Assembly (NCBI GenBank): GCA_029865945.1
Contig: JARXAH010000014.1
Location: forward strand, 28,726 to 92,725
DNA length: 64,000 nt
Direction: 5' to 3'
Source of the DNA: Bacteriovoracaceae bacterium
GTDB taxonomy: Bacteria > Bdellovibrionota > Bacteriovoracia > Bacteriovoracales > Bacteriovoracaceae
This document shows positions 1 to 9,600 of the stretch, in pieces. The position numbers and the translations under genes are program-made. Each line of letters opens with the position of its first letter. The stretch's first letter is position 1. The notes below the pieces were generated by a model. The model was not told the DNA's origin. It saw only the letters and a program-made list of their open reading frames with translations, and did not search any database.

Positions 1-11
1 TATTTTTTTAA

Positions 12-482
12 TCAATGGTTCAAATCGCACTCTAAGGGAACTTTAAACTTTATTTTTTTTCCCTCAACTTTTACTTTAAATGAAATATTTCCTGTTGCCT
101 TGATATTGTCGATCGTTTTTAGATTGAATTTCAAATTTCTAATATCGCAATCGCTCCAACTGCATAAGTAACCAATGCTAGTATCGAAAATACTGTAATA
201 ATAAACTGGATACTTACTTTTAGTCGATTTATCAAATTTGATACCTTTATAGTATGTAGCATAACCATCGAAGGAGTGACCGATGGAATCCACTTTAACT
301 CTTATGTTGGCAGTACTCTCACTGGAACGAGTGTAAAATTCTTCCGTTTTGGGAACATTCACTTCTACATTCATACCACGAAATTTTCCATGACAAAAAA
401 TTTCAACGGAGGGGGCTTGTGCCAATAAGTTAAAACTCAAGAGGAAAAGACCAAGGTAAGCAAGATTTTTCTTTTTCATCAT
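12..482 (-). CDS. small exported protein of unknown function
   Basis: Not recognised. The protein begins with a Lys-rich stretch and a hydrophobic segment ending in LLAQA, a good Sec signal peptide, so it is probably periplasmic or outer-membrane associated. The mature part (about 130 residues) has four cysteines and alternating short hydrophobic stretches that look like beta strands. The frame is open to an ATG at 497, but I chose the ATG at 482 because GGAG lies 5 bases before it and it puts MMKKKN directly before the hydrophobic core. It is a single gene reading towards the window edge; no partner is visible. The function cannot be guessed from the sequence. Confidence 0.6.
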   Translation of the reverse strand: MMKKKNLAYLGLFLLSFNLLAQAPSVEIFCHGKFRGMNVEVNVPKTEEFYTRSSESTANIRVKVDSIGHSFDGYATYYKGIKFDKSTKSKYPVYYYSIFDTSIGYLCSWSDCDIRNLKFNLKTIDNIKATGNISFKVKVEGKKIKFKVPLECDLNH

Positions 483-767
483 TCTATCTCCGTTCATTTT
501 TCATGGGTTTTGTGAATTTATACTTAGGCGCTTATACAGGAAAAGTGCTAGATCGTAAAACATTTTTTTCTGTTGTATCTAATTTTCATAGGTCAATGAA
601 AAAAAACCCAGAGTTCTTAGACTTAATTTTTAGATTTCCTACTAGATCGAATGCCGTTTTCTCTTTCTTCTAAAATTTCGATTTCCGATTCTGTCTAAAT
701 TTTCATTTAGCTGTGTAAAGATTATAGGCCATCTTCTTTGTTGAATCATTCCCATTAAAATTTTGAT

Positions 768-2165
768 ATGCATAATTTTTCTCTCTTGTACCTTTTCTTA
801 TTCTTTTCCTTGCCCCTTCTGGCATATCCCGAAAAAGTACTCATCACAGGATTCTCAAAAACCATCGATGATAACCTTGACAATAATTCAGAGGTTGTAG
901 GCTCTTTATTGAGAGATCTTTCAAATGAAAATATAATCTATGTATACTGCGCCAGCTTGCCGGTTAGCGACGAATCCATAGGCATTATTGAGCAAAACAA
1001 ATGTCTCCGCGATAATCAGGATGCTAGATTAATTTTGCATCTAGGGGAAGGGGAGTGCGATATCAAATTTGAAACGATCGCACTAAACGAACGAAATAAT
1101 AATTGTCCCAACATATATATTAGCAAGTACGACGAAACGAGTACCAAAATTTATTCTGATGATCCAGACCAAATAAACTTTTCCTATGACGCATCAAAAA
1201 TGTACTGCTTAAGCCAGGAAGTCGAAAATCTTGAATTAAATCCAAGTGCACCCATTAGAACATCGATTAAAACAGAAATCGGCAATTATATCTGCGATAG
1301 AGTTGGCTTTACCCAATATCATTACCTAAAAAAAATTCTAAAAAACAATAGCATTGAGAGTGGCTTTATTCATATTCCAAAATCTCGTAGTTTGTGTTAT
1401 GGCTCTGAGCAATTCAATCCCAATCATCTTTCAAGAGAAGATTTCATAAAAATACAGACTGAAAACACAGCAAAAATTCTAAATGATACAATTACAAGGT
1501 ACCTTAAGTCAGAAAAAGCAAAACCTATAAAGTTAGATTGCCCTATTAATTCGATGAATTTCAAAGATAGCGAAATCGATCATAAAAAAATTAAAATGTT
1601 TGGAAAAAAAATCAAGGAATTTGACAAGGAGTATACTCAAGAGCTTTGTAGGTTAGATTTTTCAGCTAACGCAGTTGAAAATATTTTTTACCAAGAAAAA
1701 ATTAGCATTGAATCATTTCACTACAACAACGTTAACCAAGCTAGAAAGTGCATTAAAGAAATTTACCATAATGATTTACCTTTACCTGTTGATCAGTATG
1801 ATAAAATTATTCTAGTAAATCTGGAAGAGAACCTTTGCATTGAGGGCCTTGATAAAGATTCCTTTGATAACTTCATTTTATTTATTAAATATATCTCCAA
1901 CAACGACGAAATGAGGGAAATAAATAGTCAAACGGTTGATTTTTACAAGCAAGCTATGAATAAAACATACGGCATTAATGACAAATCCATTCCCGAACTT
2001 GAAATTATGGCTCTTATTGAATTTTCAAAAAATAATCTTGATTTTCATAGTTGCAGAAAAACATTTGAAGATAATGTTTTAAAAACAAGCTCACTCATCA
2101 AAAAATTTTGTGAAAAAAAAGAAAAAATATTAAATTTGATTCAATCAAGTGATTTAGAAAAATAG
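768..2165 (+). CDS. exported protein of unknown function
   Basis: Not recognised. The 465-residue protein starts with a clear signal peptide (about 19 residues ending LPLLA). The N-terminal third (KVLITGFSKTIDDNLDNNSE) and a HLGEG motif look like an alpha/beta fold reminiscent of pyroglutamyl-peptidase I (C15) proteins, which begin with VLVTGF and then Asn/Pro-rich text; the conserved Cys and His of that family are not clearly placed, so this is only a suggestion. The remainder is Lys/Asn/Asp-rich with about 13 cysteines, consistent with disulfides outside the cytoplasm. No Shine-Dalgarno (SD) sequence precedes the ATG. It converges with the next gene, 25 bp away. Confidence 0.65.
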   Translation: MHNFSLLYLFLFFSLPLLAYPEKVLITGFSKTIDDNLDNNSEVVGSLLRDLSNENIIYVYCASLPVSDESIGIIEQNKCLRDNQDARLILHLGEGECDIKFETIALNERNNNCPNIYISKYDETSTKIYSDDPDQINFSYDASKMYCLSQEVENLELNPSAPIRTSIKTEIGNYICDRVGFTQYHYLKKILKNNSIESGFIHIPKSRSLCYGSEQFNPNHLSREDFIKIQTENTAKILNDTITRYLKSEKAKPIKLDCPINSMNFKDSEIDHKKIKMFGKKIKEFDKEYTQELCRLDFSANAVENIFYQEKISIESFHYNNVNQARKCIKEIYHNDLPLPVDQYDKIILVNLEENLCIEGLDKDSFDNFILFIKYISNNDEMREINSQTVDFYKQAMNKTYGINDKSIPELEIMALIEFSKNNLDFHSCRKTFEDNVLKTSSLIKKFCEKKEKILNLIQSSDLEK

Positions 2166-2190
2166 ATTACCTTGGCCGCTAGAATATTTT

Positions 2191-3309
2191 TTATTTTTCT
2201 TTTTTTCTCTTGTTTACCAGTAAAAAGTAGGAAGCCAAGATACATAAGAATAGGAAACCAATCAAGAAGAAATTGGAATTTTCTGCATTTTGATTTTCTC
2301 TATTATGGCCCTCACTAGCAAGTGAACGACTCTCAGGTTGATGCTTTGGTGATGGATCTATTTTTCCTTGGTCGTTTTTTGCGTCCACCGTTAAAGGTAT
2401 TTTTTTTATATTCATCGTATTGCTATCACCGTGATCATCATGATGATCGCCCTTATCTGCGCTCAACTTTAAATAAGTACTATTTTGATACTGATTTTTT
2501 CGATGAAACGAAACTTTTGTTAAATGAATCTTCAATTCTTTAACGATAGGTAGAAAGTCGGAATTATTCTTACCTATTTTTCGTTCAAATACCTCTAAGT
2601 TTTTTTTATATTTCTTAACTAATTTCTGCCAATCTTCGGAACTGCCGCGTTCCATTAATGGAACATCGAGATTGGGACGATAGGCATTTCCCCCATAAGA
2701 AAAATAATCCGTCTTTGTGCCTTGACCTTGATCCGCTTGATTGGAGAGGATGTGCCAATCGGGAAGCAGAATTGCCTGGATAAATCGCAAATTGGCCAGC
2801 CGAAGGGATTCATTATTTTCATTAATGACTTCAAAATGCTGGATCAACTCATTAGCGGCGAAAAGTGTTCCCGTGTTTTGTAGGCCCTCTTGCCAAGACT
2901 GAAAGGTAGATTCTGTGTGAGGTGTATTATTTTGATTTAAGCGATTTTTTATTTTCTCAAATACTTCCTGATCTTCAGAAAAGATTTTACCCTCTTGGTC
3001 ACGTTGGACAAAATGACCAAAACTAATGATCGCATTCTCTCTGAGCTCTTGATAAATATAGGACGAAGTCACTTTTAAATTATTTTTTTCGCAGTATAAT
3101 TTTGAGTCCTCTATAATTTCTCTTAGACTTTCTTTAATTTCAGAAAAATTTTTTTCACCGCTAGCAGATTTTTTCCAGTCGGCACCATGGACAGACATCA
3201 ATGTATCAAAAATTAATTGAGGCGCAACCTGTGCCACAATATTATTTATTTTTCCAAGAAAAATGACGGCTAATAAATAAGCTAACCTTACGGAGAAATA
3301 ATTTCTCAC
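2191..3309 (-). CDS. exported membrane-anchored protein of unknown function
   Basis: Not recognised. The 372-residue protein has an N-terminal signal segment (LAYLLAVIFLGKINNIVAQ) and a C-terminal hydrophobic helix (FFLIGFLFLCILASYFLLV) followed by KRKKEK. It should therefore be anchored in the inner membrane with its middle part in the periplasm. The middle is largely helical and charged. A His/Asp cluster (DHHDDHGD) near residue 290 could bind metal. Between this cluster and the anchor lies a polar, probably disordered linker. It lies downstream of the metzincin-like lipoprotein on the same strand, but the 125-bp repeat separates them, so a shared transcript is doubtful. Confidence 0.6.
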   Translation of the reverse strand: MRNYFSVRLAYLLAVIFLGKINNIVAQVAPQLIFDTLMSVHGADWKKSASGEKNFSEIKESLREIIEDSKLYCEKNNLKVTSSYIYQELRENAIISFGHFVQRDQEGKIFSEDQEVFEKIKNRLNQNNTPHTESTFQSWQEGLQNTGTLFAANELIQHFEVINENNESLRLANLRFIQAILLPDWHILSNQADQGQGTKTDYFSYGGNAYRPNLDVPLMERGSSEDWQKLVKKYKKNLEVFERKIGKNNSDFLPIVKELKIHLTKVSFHRKNQYQNSTYLKLSADKGDHHDDHGDSNTMNIKKIPLTVDAKNDQGKIDPSPKHQPESRSLASEGHNRENQNAENSNFFLIGFLFLCILASYFLLVNKRKKEK

Positions 3310-3336
3310 CTTGATATTCCTTTATCGATAAAGTTA

Positions 3337-3461
3337 TACCAAACCTATTAAATAACCTTCATCGTCGTCAGGCATCGGCATCACCGCCTGCGACGTGCAG
3401 GAGCACGTCTCGGCGTTTCAACCTTGCCTTCCTAGATGAAGATTATTTTCTAGGCTTGGTA
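3337..3461 (-). repeat. 125-bp structured intergenic repeat, copy A
   Basis: This element is 122/125 identical to 57373-57497; the three differences are all C/T transitions. Its outer 27 bases on each side form an imperfect inverted repeat (TACCAARCCTA at the ends). Inside is a second hairpin with the 7-bp stem GACGTGC/GCACGTC. Read as minus-strand RNA, two of the outer-stem mismatches become G-U pairs, giving 25 of 27 positions paired; I therefore assign the minus strand. It begins 21 bases past the stop codon of the metzincin-like gene, in the sense orientation. The flanks both read TTA, which could be a short target duplication, but copy B has none. Confidence 0.85.
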
Positions 3462-3482
3462 TTATCAGTGACTTGAAATCGT

Positions 3483-4424
3483 TTATAAATCACCTTGGGC
3501 GTATTCATTCCAGCACTCAAATATACTTTTCGTATCAACATTGTAACCCGCAGTGAAAAATCCGTTATCCGACTGACCTCCATAGCTGGGATATAGAGAA
3601 TTAAGAAAAGAATCATAGATAATTCCATCTGCTGTAGCGTTAGTACTACCTGGCCCCGTATGGATATAGTACATAAGGGAACTTTGACATCTTCGACTAC
3701 TTATCGAGGTGAGATCTAGGTACTCATTATGTGGCCTTCTCCCTGTCCCTGGTACTGAGCCTGGGTAGATATTGGCCGTATGATTTACCCCAAAGGAATG
3801 GGCAAATTCGTGCACCATAGCCGTTTCATTATTGTTATCAAAGTAGGGAGCATACTCACACATGGTGATGGCATATTTGGGAGTAATTTTAAAATAGGAA
3901 TTAACGTAGGATACGCCGGCACAACCACCTGCCAAATCATTTACAAAAATCATTTTTTGCGATTGGTCATCTCCATATTTTTGTCCAACACTCCCCAGTA
4001 GATTGCAATTTGTCCTAAAATAAACTGCATCTAAGATTTCTTTTGCTTCGTAGAGATAAAATTTTACCGTTTGCACTCCATTGACTAAAAATTTTTCATT
4101 AAATTTTGCAATGGCACTTTCAGCATCGGCCTGAACGTTGGAAGTTAATTGTTCAGTATTCGTTTTAAGAAATATAAGGGTGATGGGAATTTCACCTGGC
4201 TGTCCATTGCCACCAGGGTTACCATTTCCCGAAGATGTTGGAGTGGGCGTTGGCCCAGTGGGTGTGCTTGTGGGTGTGGGAGTGACTGAGTTGGGATCTT
4301 CAATACTTGCTCCAAATCCTGCGACCGTTCTATCGATTTCAATACTAGCTTTATTTCCGATGGAGGGCGGGGCACAACCAACTAACACAAAAAGAGTACA
4401 GATAATGATCCAACATTTTATCAT
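3483..4424 (-). CDS. lipoprotein with metzincin-type zinc protease domain
   Basis: A predicted secreted lipoprotein zinc protease. Starting at the ATG at 4424 gives a signal sequence with lipobox LVGC (Cys17). A Pro/Thr/Gly-rich linker (roughly residues 48-80) leads to a catalytic domain containing HEFAHSFGVNH at about residues 205-215. This is the full HExxHxxGxxH zinc site of metzincins. A Met in SSLMYY about 40 residues later is well placed to be the Met-turn. The frame extends upstream to an ATG at 4490, but that would put 22 polar residues before the signal sequence. Cysteines in the domain suggest disulfides. For a predatory or scavenging bacterium a surface protease is plausible; its substrate is unknown. 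Confidence 0.75.
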   Translation of the reverse strand: MIKCWIIICTLFVLVGCAPPSIGNKASIEIDRTVAGFGASIEDPNSVTPTPTSTPTGPTPTPTSSGNGNPGGNGQPGEIPITLIFLKTNTEQLTSNVQADAESAIAKFNEKFLVNGVQTVKFYLYEAKEILDAVYFRTNCNLLGSVGQKYGDDQSQKMIFVNDLAGGCAGVSYVNSYFKITPKYAITMCEYAPYFDNNNETAMVHEFAHSFGVNHTANIYPGSVPGTGRRPHNEYLDLTSISSRRCQSSLMYYIHTGPGSTNATADGIIYDSFLNSLYPSYGGQSDNGFFTAGYNVDTKSIFECWNEYAQGDL

Positions 4425-4772
4425 CTTTAATTCGTTCAATGAGTCATTCATTGAAGATAGCGAGTCTAAAATAAATTCATACAATTTCATGGCACTAACT
4501 TCCCCTAAGTCATTATCTCTTGGCGGGGTATTTCTAAGCGAATATTTAAAAATTCTTCGCTATTTTGAGGAGTTACGTAGAGGACGAATCTTTATGAATA
4601 GCGTTTACTGCCAATGATTAATGGCAACAATGAGAGGCCGCAGAAAAGGGCACATATGCATTAGAAATTTCATTGAGCAATGTTTCAACAGTGAAATGTA
4701 ATTTTTCCCTACTCTCAGATCTTAAAAATTCCACATGTTAAAATTAACTAATTTTTAGATATGGGGTAGAAA
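4425..4772. other. intergenic region between divergent lipoprotein genes
   Basis: This 348-bp gap separates two divergently read lipoprotein genes and must hold both promoters. The plus-strand open frame crossing its left part is the antisense shadow of the metzincin-like gene and lacks coding character. I see no repeat, RNA gene or clear operator. The right gene is preceded by GGGG about 7 bases before its ATG, which can serve as its ribosome binding site. Confidence 0.4.
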
Positions 4773-6527
4773 ATGAATAATTATTGGGTTTTGCTAATTA
4801 TGGCCACGATCCTATCCATCACCGGATGCTCTGACGGAAGAAAAACTTACACCGTCAAGCGATCCGTTCCTGTCATTCCTATTAATGCCATTTCAAATAC
4901 GACTAACGGAGTAAAGGAAGAAAATCCTGAAAAGATAAGGCGAGTTTTTTATAAATATTATGATTCCAAGGCGGAGGTTTTAGATAACTATGCCTCGAAG
5001 TTCACCCACGTTCTCTCAAATGATTCTCAGAAAGTAGTTTGCCGATATGACTACCTACTTTATTTATCGCTCAATAGTGAAATAAAAAACTATATCAACG
5101 CGCTTAGAAAAAAATACTACACCCAAGATTGGCGATCAAACTACTTAGTCGCAAGTAAAATTTCATCTCCCGAAAACGCTACTAATGCTCAAACGTTAGA
5201 AAACGTGATTGATAAAATTAACAACAATATAAAGTTGAATACTGACTGTCCCGAAATCCAACCTGGCAGTAATTCAAGCCTGACGATATCGGTCATCACC
5301 TCGGTTATCGACAACTCTGACACCCTGTTTGAAGGATTCAGAATAGAACAAGATAATAAAATTTTTTGCTTTCCTTGTAAGTCTAGCGTGAATAATGAAT
5401 TTTACTATGGAGTCGTTTCAACCTTGAAATCGGACCTCTCCAACCCAACGAACGAAAAGACACAAGAAAAATTAATCGATGTGTCCTATGCCCAGATCAA
5501 TACGGGAAGTGCCGGTGCAGAGATTGAAGAAAAATGTAAATTGAGCGAAGCTGATTTTTTTGAAATACAGAAACGAACCCAAGAGTGGGCCGCAAGAGAA
5601 ACGGGAATTGATTCCAGTAACTATTCTGAGCTTGGACTAAAAATTACGGATCTTATGAATAACAAATATAAATCCAGAGATGCGGATGTGGATGCAAAGT
5701 ATCGTTTAATAGAGGCGGTGAATTCTTACTTTATAGAAAACAAAGATAAACTTAAATGCCCTCTCATTTACAATCCAAAAGACAACAATGTCTTTGTTAA
5801 AATAGTAGACATTTATGCTAGAGACGATCAACGAGTAAATTTCTTAGGACTTAAATTTATTGCTAATGATTTAGAAACCATCTACTGCTTACCTTGTCAG
5901 TCAGATGATAAAACGCCAAATTTATTTTACTATGGGGTTTTTGCACCTAAAAAAAATGTGCCTAATCCCGATATTTCTAAAAAACCAGTCGACAAAAATC
6001 CATTACCATCCTATTTCCCAAGTAATCAAATACAAATCCTTGCTCCTAACGATGGTGAAAGTCCGGAGTTTGCATCTTCGCGTTGCTACAAGCAAGCAGA
6101 TGATTCCAAGTTTTTATTGGGCGGTAGTAAATTTGAAATTCAAGAAATTTGTTTTCAAAAAAAATCTGCTGATCTAAGCAAGAAAGATGATTATGTTATC
6201 GCCATTAATTTTGTTGACGAGACAGCATTGCCTATTCTTATTTCTTCAGTGCCTTCAGATGCATCAACGGATTATTTATCTGAATGCACAAAATCTGATA
6301 AAGACCTTCCGGAGTATACAACTTGGCTAGCAGACTTAGAGCACAGCTCTGGCGCCACAAGAGAGGCAATGAGTCTAAGTTTTGGGAAGGCCTTTGTGAA
6401 AAATTTCACCTTAAAGCTAGGCAACTTAAGAGCTACGACTGACCTAGTTATTTTACAAGGCACAAAAGAGATGCTTAAGAAGAAAGTTGAAATCAATTCG
6501 TGGAGTAGGCCGGCATGTAGTCCCTAA
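4773..6527 (+). CDS. lipoprotein with internal domain duplication, unknown function
   Basis: Not recognised. Residues 1-19 form a lipoprotein signal ending SITGC, so Cys19 should be lipidated. Two copies of a domain of roughly 150-190 residues can be aligned by eye. Each has an acidic helical part, then a Cys near a Pro (DCPEI / KCPLI), then about 45 residues on a CxPC motif and a Tyr-rich turn (FCFPCKS...EFYYGV and YCLPCQS...LFYYGV). The paired CxPC motifs may form a disulfide or redox-type site, though CxPC is a loose motif. A third Cys-containing C-terminal region follows. The gene appears monocistronic, with a candidate terminator downstream. Confidence 0.65.
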   Translation: MNNYWVLLIMATILSITGCSDGRKTYTVKRSVPVIPINAISNTTNGVKEENPEKIRRVFYKYYDSKAEVLDNYASKFTHVLSNDSQKVVCRYDYLLYLSLNSEIKNYINALRKKYYTQDWRSNYLVASKISSPENATNAQTLENVIDKINNNIKLNTDCPEIQPGSNSSLTISVITSVIDNSDTLFEGFRIEQDNKIFCFPCKSSVNNEFYYGVVSTLKSDLSNPTNEKTQEKLIDVSYAQINTGSAGAEIEEKCKLSEADFFEIQKRTQEWAARETGIDSSNYSELGLKITDLMNNKYKSRDADVDAKYRLIEAVNSYFIENKDKLKCPLIYNPKDNNVFVKIVDIYARDDQRVNFLGLKFIANDLETIYCLPCQSDDKTPNLFYYGVFAPKKNVPNPDISKKPVDKNPLPSYFPSNQIQILAPNDGESPEFASSRCYKQADDSKFLLGGSKFEIQEICFQKKSADLSKKDDYVIAINFVDETALPILISSVPSDASTDYLSECTKSDKDLPEYTTWLADLEHSSGATREAMSLSFGKAFVKNFTLKLGNLRATTDLVILQGTKEMLKKKVEINSWSRPACSP

Positions 6528-6561
6528 GCTTTGAAAGCCTGTACTTCTTTATTTCAGGCAT

Positions 6562-6607
6562 CGCTTGATTATCATTCAAAAATAACAATGCAAGCGTGTT
6601 TTTTTTT
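6562..6607 (+). terminator. candidate Rho-independent terminator
   Basis: CGCTTG at 6562-6567 pairs with CAAGCG at 6591-6596. An inner CATT/AATG extends the stem after a bulge. A run of nine T residues follows at 6599-6607. It lies 35 bases past the stop codon of the preceding lipoprotein gene and before the SNF2 gene. The bulged stem makes it a moderate rather than strong call. Confidence 0.5.
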
Positions 6608-6645
6608 GCTATTTTTATAAAAGTTTTTTGTGAAAACCTGTCAAA

Positions 6646-9600
6646 ATGAGGCGCGTTATGGAAATTGGAATGAACTCACCCTGCTACTGCGGAAGTAATC
6701 ATAAATACAAAAATTGCTGCGGGAATTTAAGTAAACAAAATGATTTTCCCTACAAAGCAATTCCTTCGCAAGATATCGGCGAATTTTTAACGACTAAACA
6801 TATCTCAAGAGACGAACTCTCTCCTTTATTTTTTAACTTTTTCGTTTCTCTTAACCGAAATTATGCATCTAATGATTACTTTAAACTTGCAGAAGAATTA
6901 ATTTCAAGACTAAGTGAAGTGACTTTTTATTTCTCAAGAGACAAAAATTTTTCTTTTATTAATTTTTATTTTATGAATGATTTTTTTAGTTTACGTACAG
7001 ATCTTGAAGGAAAAATTCTCTTAAGTAAAATCGAGGAAGATAATTTAGAAAAATTTTTTAGGACGACTATTCTTTATTGGCTACTTCTCAGACATAAAGA
7101 AAAATTTTTTAATTACGAAAGTCATAAGTTTATTTTTTCGGTTAAGCATGAGTTTACTAATGCTGTATTTCCCATTGAAACTACCATGGATAGAAACGAT
7201 TATGATGTTAGCTTTCAATCCCTTCTTTTCCATTGTCCCACTAATTCAGAAGGCAAAGAATTGTTAAATCTGAATAGTCCGGCCACTTTATCTCATGGAT
7301 TGCGCGTTGAAATTCCTCTTCCTTTTCCAGTAGTGGATTCCTATCGATTAAAAATAAGTGAAAAAAAATTTAAATATCCGTTGGTTGCGGCAGAAGCTGG
7401 AATTGAAGCACATGAATTCATTTCAAAAAGTTCCGTTAAAATCAAAAATCAAGGCCCTAAGCTTTATTTTCTCTTTAAAGAGCAGGGAAGAGAGGTCTGT
7501 CTTGAACTCCGTGATTTGTTATATCACCCATTTTTTAACTATCTACCTGACTCTTTGAGAGAAGAATGTTTTCATTTTTTTGACTTTAAGCTCACTAGAA
7601 TAAGAGAAATCAGAGATGACTACTGGAAAAGTTATCGATTCACGAAACTCCAATATTCATCCTCTGGTGGCTTCGAAGCAACGGAAGATGAAAGCTTATA
7701 TCACGTTGGTTTTGTGAATTTTGTTTTAAATATGTACCCAGAAATTGAAATTAAAAAAATAAAAAATCGTTTTTACTTTGATTTCATGGGGCACGTACTC
7801 ACCCAATTTTTAAGAAATTCAAGCGTAGAAAATCTCACTGAAACACCAATTCCTTCCTATTTTTCTATTGATGGCAAAATCAAATTTCCTCTCTCCGCTA
7901 TAGATGTTGAAGATAGGGACGCATTAATAAAACCCAAACTATCTTTTTTGTATGATGAAAAAAATATTTCTTATATATATAACCTATCTACTCCCTCTCA
8001 ATTTTCAGAGGAATTCATTTATTCCAGTGATCCTAAATCTGGGTTGCGCGTCCTCTATTCCAATAAAAATTTTATTTTAACGCTAAGTAACGAATGTGAT
8101 ATCGATTCCTTAAAATATGAAATTAAAAGTTTTTTAAATCGGCATGATAAAAGAATTCCATGCGAAGAACAACCTTTTGATAGTGGCCATAAGTTTGTTT
8201 TTTTTCCTAACAACTATCATCATTTGATTAATATCGAAAATAGCTTTAATCATTTTGCTAATTTCAAAAGAAAGCTTCACTATCATTTCATAATTGATTC
8301 CTCAATTGCCAACCGAACGGCACCAAAAAATTTAAAATCTCAAATTCATATAGATCGTTTTGATAGCAATGAGATGATTTTTAAAATTTGTTTAAATGAT
8401 CCTGAAAATTCTAAATATAATCTTAACTTTAACTATTTTTGGATAAAAGTTTTCTTAGAAGGATTCAATAAAGGAATCAATGGTGCCTGCTATGGGGAGT
8501 TAAAGGAATACGCCTCAAAAGAGGACGAAATGAGTAGACATTTTGATTTACTCTACTGCAGGCATGCAGGAATTTTTCGATATCTCTCCATGAAAATTTT
8601 TGATTATCTAGATTATCATTTCATCAAAAACCCGATTAATTTTTTGATGCAAAGAGATGAGAAATTTTTAAATGACTGTATCGATGAAACCTGCAAAATT
8701 TTGGCCGAGGGTAGAGATGATCAAAAAATTTCAGCAACCCTTGCAAGCTATATAAAAGTTTTTATCAAAAATACTATTTTTGAGCTCACGGCCCCCCAAC
8801 TTAACCTTTCCTATCTTCAGGGCCCTATTGTCGTCTCGAGGTACGAGGCCTTTAGTGAAAATATAAAATTCTTGCTCATGCTCTACACTACCGCCTTCCC
8901 ATCATCTTCACCAATATCTGGTTTTATTAAATCTAAAAGTTCAGACGTAAAGTTTACTCTTAATCCAAATGAGCAATTTAATTTCAAAAATCCTTTTGAT
9001 AGCAAGATTATTCCACTTCTTAATTTCTGTTCCTACGAAATGAAAATTGAACTAAAAAAACTTCCGGCCAACTATATGGATTTACTTCTCAGCAATCCTG
9101 CTATCGAAATTTATTTAGGAGGAAAAAAAATTCAGGAATTGAATGAATCGGATTTTCAATCACAACTATCCATGAAGGAATCTAAGGGGGAAATTGATTG
9201 GTTTTCTTTAAATCCAGAGATTTTTTTCCAAGGAAAAAAAATTGATATTCAAAAAGCGTTTGATAATCCCCAAGGGCCCATTATTGAACATGAAGGAAAT
9301 TTTTATTTGATCAACAAAAGAAAACTACCTTCCATAAAATGGCTAGAATTTTTTTGGAATCAAATGAAGCAAAGGAATACCAAAAAAAAATCAGCGATTC
9401 TTGGACATGAAAATTATGTGCAACAAGAACGATCGTGGGCACTAGAAATGCTGGCTTTACACCAATCAGGAGTAAAGGTCGTAGGAGGTGATAAGTGGGA
9501 AGAATTAAAATCTAAATATGAAGGGTTAGGAAAAAATCTTAGTTACCCTCCCACTAAGGCCAATCAATCGATTCCACTACTACCTTATCAAAGAGAAGGA

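Noticed and set aside
2322..2543. Plus-strand open frame of 73 codons
   Set aside because: It is antisense to the anchored protein and has no start context or coding character.
4138..4617. Plus-strand open frame of 159 codons
   Set aside because: It is the complement of the metzincin-like lipoprotein linker; Pro/Thr-rich coding gives Val/Gly-rich open frames on the other strand.
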